A DNA stretch of 10,089 nucleotides from Planctomycetota bacterium (GTDB taxonomy: Bacteria; Planctomycetota; Planctomycetia; Pirellulales; Pirellulaceae). Below, one piece after another: positions 6,224 through 10,089 of the stretch. The position numbers and the translations under genes are program-made. The DNA lies in assembly GCA_029259935.1 (NCBI GenBank), contig JAJDEH010000473.1, positions 1 through 10,089 of the forward strand, given 5' to 3'. Position 1 is the stretch's first letter. Every line of letters begins with the position of its first letter. Under the pieces are notes generated by a model. The model was given only the letters and a program-made list of their open reading frames with translations, made no database searches and was not told the DNA's origin.

Positions 6224-6239
6224 ACGTCCAATTAGACGT
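6224..6239. promoter_or_regulatory. Inverted repeat in a divergent spacer, possible operator
   Basis: ACGTC-CAATTA-GACGT, perfect 5-bp arms with an AT-rich centre, 101 bp before the hydrolase start and 89 bp before the zinc-ribbon gene. The shape suits a dimeric regulator, but one short repeat is weak evidence. Confidence 0.25.
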
Positions 6240-6339
6240 TTGCCCCGTGAATTGAAAACACTTTCCGAGATATTGTCGGTGGGGCCAAAAGGCGCTGATA
6301 CAATGGCATTTTCGCCAATATTCACAGCGGAGTTATTTC

Positions 6340-7230
6340 ATGAACCGGATCCACACCGCGTTGCTCGTTTCCATGTTGACCTTGATTGGTTCAAGCTTAG
6401 TGGCGACGGCCGACGACACGGCAAGTCGTGAGCGAATTGCCCTTTGGAATGGTCGAGCGCCGATTGGAGGCGGCCAATTCGAGGCGGCCGAGGTGTGGAT
6501 CACCGTGCATCGGCCGATGGAGCCCAACGGCGCAGCGGTTGTGATCTGTCCGGGCGGCGGATACGGCGGCTTGGTGACCGGCGCGGAGGGCCATGGCATT
6601 GCCAAGTGGCTCAACGTTCATGGGATTGCCGGAGTTGTCTTGGAGTACCGACTACCCAAAGGCCGATCGTCAGTTCCATTGTTGGATGCCCAGCGCGCCT
6701 TGCGGACGATTCGTGCCAACGCCAAGAAACTTCAGATTGATAGTACCAAGATCGGAATTATGGGTTTCTCGGCGGGCGGGCACTTGGCGTCCACGGCAGC
6801 CACGCATTTTGACGGCGGCGATCCGAAAGCGACGGATGCCGTCGATCGGGTAAGCTGTCGCCCCGATTTCGCGATTCTGGTCTATCCCGTGATTTCCATG
6901 GGCGGGACCACGCATCGAGGATCCAGGACCAATCTGCTAGGCAAAGACCCGTCACCGGAACTGGTCGAGTTGTATTCCAATGAGAAACAAGTAACGAAGC
7001 AGACGCCGCCCACGTTTCTGGCCCACGCCAAGGACGACAAGCCCGTACCGATCGAAAACAGCCGAGTGTTTCACAAGGCGCTGCAAGCCAAAGGAGTGGC
7101 TTCCAAGTTGCTGGAGTTGCCGTCCGGCGGCCATGGGCTCAACGGCTACAAGGGCCCCATGTGGGATGCCTGGCAGGAGCAGTCTTTGGCTTGGTTGGCT
7201 GAGTTGAAGTTTTTTCCAGATGGAAACTAG
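6340..7230 (+). CDS. Secreted alpha/beta-hydrolase, esterase/BD-FAE-like
   Basis: A 296-residue serine hydrolase that probably removes acyl groups from carbohydrates or other esters outside the cytoplasm. Residues 1-24 are a signal peptide (ATA|DD). CPGGGYGG (70-77) is the oxyanion-hole loop equivalent to HGGG. GFSAGGH (142-148) is the nucleophile elbow with Ser144. Asp233, in the HAKDDKPVP stretch, and His265, in SGGHGL, complete a plausible triad. The order, spacing and length fit the small esterases related to acetylxylan and feruloyl esterases that planctomycetes carry in numbers; the substrate cannot be read from sequence. GGAG (6329-6332) lies 7 nt before the ATG, so the start is well supported. 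It is a single gene, divergent from the zinc-ribbon protein and convergent with the lipoprotein gene 95 nt downstream. Confidence 0.9.
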   Translation: MNRIHTALLVSMLTLIGSSLVATADDTASRERIALWNGRAPIGGGQFEAAEVWITVHRPMEPNGAAVVICPGGGYGGLVTGAEGHGIAKWLNVHGIAGVVLEYRLPKGRSSVPLLDAQRALRTIRANAKKLQIDSTKIGIMGFSAGGHLASTAATHFDGGDPKATDAVDRVSCRPDFAILVYPVISMGGTTHRGSRTNLLGKDPSPELVELYSNEKQVTKQTPPTFLAHAKDDKPVPIENSRVFHKALQAKGVASKLLELPSGGHGLNGYKGPMWDAWQEQSLAWLAELKFFPDGN

Positions 7231-7301
7231 CCGTTGCTCGCTCCGCGATCATGGCGTTCAGTTTGGAGCGCGCGAGCAGTACATTCAGATCGCAGAACGT
7301 T

Positions 7302-7320
7302 TGGTTCGCGGACGGAACCA
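7302..7320. other. Hairpin between convergent genes
   Basis: TGGTTC-GCGGACG-GAACCA, 6-bp arms in the 95-bp gap between the hydrolase and lipoprotein stop codons. It has no T-tract, so at most a weak bidirectional terminator or transcript-end structure. Confidence 0.3.
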
Positions 7321-7325
7321 CGACA

Positions 7326-8675
7326 TTAACTACGAATCGTGAAGGAGATCGGTGCCGACTGGCCGCTGCGTTTGGTCTTATTGTCTTGAACAGTCAAGCG
7401 CAACGTATAAGGACCCGGCTTCAAATTCGGAATGTAGACACGATACGGAATGAAGAAGTCTCTCCGCCGATTTCGGCTGACATCTTTCTCGACGACAAAC
7501 TCATATTCGTCGACCTTTTGCCGAGCCACATCACGGATTTCGTAGCTGCCGACAAGCGCCGTTTCGTAATGTCCGTTCTTGAGTTGTTCGGCCGAGAAAT
7601 TGTCGACCTCCACGTACAGCAACACTTCTTGCCCTGCCCGGAATTCATTCTTTGCGACTTCCGTGTAACGGCCATAGCTGTCGACACCCGTACAAAACAC
7701 GGCATTGCGAACTTCCAAGTTGCTGACGGTAGCCAGAAATTCGTTCGCCCGCCTGAGATTTTGCAGGGCCAACGTCTTCCGCTGTTCGTCGCGCGGCATC
7801 TCGTTGTCATTGAAGTAGACCATCAATCCGTACAGTAGCTCGTTCCAGAATTCCTGCTCTGCCTCGCCCAGTTGCTTGATCGGCCGTACGGCGTCCTCGC
7901 GGTCATTGGCAATCAGATACAGCAAACGAAGCAGCGTCTCTCGCTTTGCCCTTTCCATCCGCTCGGATTCGTCCAACTCCTTAAACTTCTTGGGATCGGG
8001 TTTAACCTGGTGGAGGTCTTGCTTCAAGAGTACGATCGCTTCACGGACTAGTCCCTGCCAATCCTTGGGGGGCTTTTCTTTGCCCACGGATTTGTCATCG
8101 CTGGGCAACGCGCCTGCCGAGTCAGGTTCGGCCCGACCGTCTTGCTGAACAGCAGCGGCTTGGACGAGATGAGTTTCACTGTTGGTAGCGTCGTTCGGCA
8201 CCGTGGCGACTGCCGGATTGGCGACTGCCGGATTGGTGGCTTCCGGATTGGTGGCTTCCGGATGAACGGGCGGAGCAGGTTGGGGCTGAAACTTCGGCGG
8301 TTCGGTAGGGGCGACCGCGGCGTTTGAATCCTCGATTACCGAGGGGCTGGAACTCGTTGGTGGCGCTGCCTCGGGCGTTTGGTTATTGGAGTTCGCAACC
8401 GCCGATTCCACGATTGCTGCTGGTGGCGATGCCACTTCGTCGTCCTCGCGAATGGAACGAAGAGGATTCGAGCCCGGATCCGGTTCAGTAAGCGTTCTGA
8501 GGCGATCCTGCCAAGCCGTATCGCGCGAGCGCCCATAATGACGTTCGCGCTGGCTCAACGGCGTGGTCTCATCATCCGAGAAATGCTCAAGATAGGAGAC
8601 GGGAGTCGTACAGCCCGTCACCACAAGGGCACTGGATACAGTCGCACAGATGAAGAGAATCAGTTTGCGTGTCAT
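7326..8675 (-). CDS. Predicted lipoprotein of unknown function
   Basis: A 449-residue envelope protein. The signal peptide ends in the lipobox VTGC, giving lipidated Cys22. Residues about 83-205 are a low-complexity Pro/Ala/Glu/Ser linker that includes PEATN and PAVAN pentapeptide repeats encoded by a 15-bp tandem repeat. Residues 206-320 look helical and charged (DWQGLVREAIVLLKQ, then LLRLLYLIAND). Residues 325-449 look like a beta domain (YTEVAKNEFRAGQEVLLYVEV, FFIPYRVYIPNLKPGPYTL, ending FTIRS) that should be the conserved functional part. I do not recognise a named family. The start is the ATG at 8675, which gives an ideal lipoprotein signal; no Shine-Dalgarno is evident. It lies 123 nt downstream of holA on the same strand, so co-transcription is possible. 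It does not look like LptE, the lipoprotein next to holA in E. coli. Confidence 0.8.
   Translation of the reverse strand: MTRKLILFICATVSSALVVTGCTTPVSYLEHFSDDETTPLSQRERHYGRSRDTAWQDRLRTLTEPDPGSNPLRSIREDDEVASPPAAIVESAVANSNNQTPEAAPPTSSSPSVIEDSNAAVAPTEPPKFQPQPAPPVHPEATNPEATNPAVANPAVATVPNDATNSETHLVQAAAVQQDGRAEPDSAGALPSDDKSVGKEKPPKDWQGLVREAIVLLKQDLHQVKPDPKKFKELDESERMERAKRETLLRLLYLIANDREDAVRPIKQLGEAEQEFWNELLYGLMVYFNDNEMPRDEQRKTLALQNLRRANEFLATVSNLEVRNAVFCTGVDSYGRYTEVAKNEFRAGQEVLLYVEVDNFSAEQLKNGHYETALVGSYEIRDVARQKVDEYEFVVEKDVSRNRRRDFFIPYRVYIPNLKPGPYTLRLTVQDNKTKRSGQSAPISFTIRS
8205..8263 (-). repeat. 15-bp tandem repeat inside the lipoprotein gene
   Basis: Four units: two copies of GGCGACTGCCGGATT followed by two of GGTGGCTTCCGGATT (the last one base short). 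On the coding strand they give PEATN/PAVAN-type pentapeptides at about residues 139-158. The length keeps the frame, so copy number could vary between strains without breaking the protein. Confidence 0.9.
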
Positions 8676-8798
8676 ATGAGCAGCAGATCTTGCTAGAAGA
8701 GGGGCGGATGGTAAGGCAACCGCGCGTCCATGGCAAGATGAATGGAAACGCTAGCGGTGCTGGTCTGGCAGCCGCCGGGGAAAGAAGGGTGCTAGATT

Positions 8799-9893
8799 TC
8801 AACGAATCGTTGCCGGAGCTTGCTCCGCCATCGATTTGGTTTCCTTACCGAGACGCAGGAACAGCCGCTCCAGCACGAACCGCGACCTTTCCGGAGTCGA
8901 ATGCGAACCCTTCAATGCCAAATCGGCCTCCAACAACCATTGAAAAAGCCGGCCGGCCCGCTCGCGCCCGAGTTGGACCAATTGGCGATCCGCGTTTTCC
9001 AATGCTCCCTGCGGCCACGCCTTGAAGCCAGCCTGTTGCAGAGCGTCGGATAGTTTGATTCGCCGATTTTCGGCTTCCGCAAGTTGGTAGATTCTCGTCG
9101 CCGCGGCGAATCGGCGCAGCGACCAGGCGATTTGCCCGAGCAAGGCCAACGGATGCTCGCCCGATTGCAGCAAGCGATCTAGTTGCAACAGGGCCTCGGC
9201 GGAATTGCCGTCCGCTGCGGCGTCGATCAGGTCCCAGGTTGTCTTGGCACGCCACCCGCCGACTACATCGCGGACCATCTGTTCCGTGACCTTACCATCC
9301 TTTGCCGTGTAGAGTGCCAGCTTGGCAAGATCCTGATCCAGCAACCCCAATTCAGGCCCTTCCAGGTCCAGCAACAGTTCGGCGGCTCGTGGCGCGAGAG
9401 ACGCTTGGTGCTGGGACTTGCCCCATTCTTGCAACCACTTGATCAAGCGGCGCTTGTCCAGCGACTTGCCCTTGAGCGGCGGGCGGCAGGCGATCTGTAG
9501 GCCGCTCTTGTCGATGGCTTTGTACAGACGCGTGTTACTGGGCCATTGCCCAACTTCCAGAACCAAAATGCCGCTCGACGCAGGCGCGGCGAAGTAATCT
9601 TCCAATTTCGAGCGGTTCCGGCTCACGAAGTCATCCGCCTGTTCGACAATCACCAAACGCGGCCGGCCGCCGCCGAACAGTGAAACGGTCGAGACTTCGT
9701 CGACGACATCCCGCCACTCGGTGCCCTTTCCTTCGAACGTTGCATAGGGAGTATCCTCGTCGTCGCCCAGCACTTGATCTCGCAAGCTTTGCAGCACAAG
9801 CCGCTTGAGAAACGGTTCGTCGCCGAACGCGACCACGACGGGGGAAGAAAAATTCGGTTCGGCGAGGAAATCGAATGCGTGGGTTGTCGGCAT
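8799..9893 (-). CDS. holA: DNA polymerase III subunit delta
   Basis: Delta is the clamp-loader subunit that opens the beta sliding clamp during replication. The 364 residues match the family's usual length and order. An N-terminal AAA+-like domain has VVVAFGDEPFLKR (19-31) and LFGGGRPRLVIVEQADDF (72-89) but no Walker A motif, as expected for delta. A middle helical region (LGLLDQDLAKLALYTAKDG, 182-200) follows. The C-terminal collar domain has LLQSGEHPLALL (241-252), IAWSLRRF (255-262) and DLALKGSHSTPERSRFVLERL (324-344). The start is the ATG at 9893; no clear Shine-Dalgarno precedes it, but the family fold begins soon after. The lipoprotein gene follows 123 nt downstream on the same strand. 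Nothing in it looks truncated. Confidence 0.92.
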   Translation of the reverse strand: MPTTHAFDFLAEPNFSSPVVVAFGDEPFLKRLVLQSLRDQVLGDDEDTPYATFEGKGTEWRDVVDEVSTVSLFGGGRPRLVIVEQADDFVSRNRSKLEDYFAAPASSGILVLEVGQWPSNTRLYKAIDKSGLQIACRPPLKGKSLDKRRLIKWLQEWGKSQHQASLAPRAAELLLDLEGPELGLLDQDLAKLALYTAKDGKVTEQMVRDVVGGWRAKTTWDLIDAAADGNSAEALLQLDRLLQSGEHPLALLGQIAWSLRRFAAATRIYQLAEAENRRIKLSDALQQAGFKAWPQGALENADRQLVQLGRERAGRLFQWLLEADLALKGSHSTPERSRFVLERLFLRLGKETKSMAEQAPATIR

Positions 9894-9936
9894 GTTGGTC
9901 GGGGTCGTTTAGGTTGGTGTGTTGCCGACCCCCTCT

Positions 9937-9987
9937 AACTCCCCCTTGGCAGGGGGAGAACCAGATTCCCCCTCCTTTACAAGGAGG
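9937..9987. repeat. Paired-hairpin intergenic repeat, copy 2
   Basis: The first hairpin is CTCCCCCT-TGGC-AGGGGGAG (9939-9958); the second is CCTCCTT-TAC-AAGGAGG (9971-9987), trailed by a GGGGAGG run (9993-9999). The first unit shares AACTCCCCCTT..GGGAGAACC with 3268-3295. It lies 44 nt upstream of holA. It looks like a mobile or amplified intergenic palindrome of the REP/MITE kind, though it could also end a transcript coming from the right. Confidence 0.6.
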
Positions 9988-10037
9988 CGCTAGGGGAGGT
10001 TTCGCTCATAACCAACAGAGATTATCGCCACCTCGGT

Positions 10038-10089
10038 CTAGAAACGCCAGTCCCAGTTGGGTGGCGGGAGACGCAGTGCCAACTCCAGA
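10038..10089 (-). CDS. Possible 3' end of a minus-strand gene (very short)
   Basis: One minus-strand frame stays open from the right edge (base 10088) for 16 codons, giving LELALRLPPPNWDWRF and a TAG at 10038-10040, with mostly G/C third bases. A second frame runs 27 codons to a TGA at 10006-10008. The piece is too short to identify. It would put another gene upstream of holA in the same direction. Confidence 0.25.
   Translation of the reverse strand, partial: LELALRLPPPNWDWRF

Noticed and set aside
6252..6304. Sigma-70-type promoter for the hydrolase (TTGAAA at 6252, TACAAT at 6299)
   Set aside because: The boxes are about 41 bp apart, and no other -35 candidate gives a 16-18 bp spacer to TACAAT.
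7251..7838. 195-codon plus-strand open frame opposite the lipoprotein gene
   Set aside because: It overlaps the conserved-looking C-terminal domain of the lipoprotein and extends into the gap with no ribosome-binding site or known motif.
1..10089. CRISPR array, tRNA/rRNA genes, transposase, phage or toxin-antitoxin genes
   Set aside because: I looked for spaced direct repeats, cloverleaf-like segments and typical protein motifs on both strands and found none that stand up by eye.

Overview
The window looks like a chromosomal segment of a Planctomycetota bacterium, probably of the Pirellulales type. The evidence is a GC-rich coding bias, weak or absent Shine-Dalgarno sites on several genes, an OmpL/BBP2-like outer-membrane beta-barrel protein with an acidic Cys-rich N-terminus, lineage-style hypothetical proteins (zinc ribbon plus SH3/agenet-like tail; lipoprotein with a long Pro/Ala/Glu linker), and dispersed CCCCCTT..AGGGGG hairpin repeats between genes. 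The assignment rests on resemblance only; there is no rRNA or other marker in the window.

Layout. (1) 1-1060, minus strand: the first 353 codons of an Amt-family ammonium transporter, cut off by the left edge. It is preceded at 1188-1202 by a near-perfect sigma-54 (RpoN) -24/-12 promoter, and farther upstream by a GGGCAC-N9-GTGCCC inverted repeat that could be an activator site. (2) 1438-1470: a rho-independent terminator that closes the next gene. (3) 1494-2927, minus: a 477-residue outer-membrane beta-barrel porin with a signal peptide and a Cys/Asp-rich cluster. (4) 2928-3400: a divergent spacer with three hairpins, one of them a copy of a dispersed repeat. (5) 3401-5302, plus: a CPA-type cation/proton antiporter fused to a TrkA-N-like nucleotide-binding domain. 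(6) 5370-6134, minus: a membrane protein with a four-cysteine zinc ribbon and a C-terminal SH3/agenet-like domain. (7) 6340-7230, plus: a secreted alpha/beta-hydrolase (esterase). (8) 7326-8675, minus: a lipoprotein with a 15-bp tandem repeat and a conserved-looking C-terminal beta domain. (9) 8799-9893, minus: holA, the DNA polymerase III delta subunit. (10) 9894-10089: a paired-hairpin repeat and possibly the 3' end of another minus-strand gene.

How the parts fit. The most coherent unit is the left third: an outer-membrane barrel transcribed toward an inner-membrane ammonium channel, with the channel under its own sigma-54 promoter. That suggests nitrogen-starvation control of ammonium uptake, with the porin as a possible outer-membrane partner (inference). 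The rest is an ordinary set of housekeeping, envelope and ion-homeostasis genes. I see no defence system, CRISPR array, transposase, phage gene or RNA gene. The strongest new leads are the sigma-54 promoter region, the Cys/Asp-rich porin N-terminus, and a leader hairpin whose loop can pair with the porin's ribosome-binding site.
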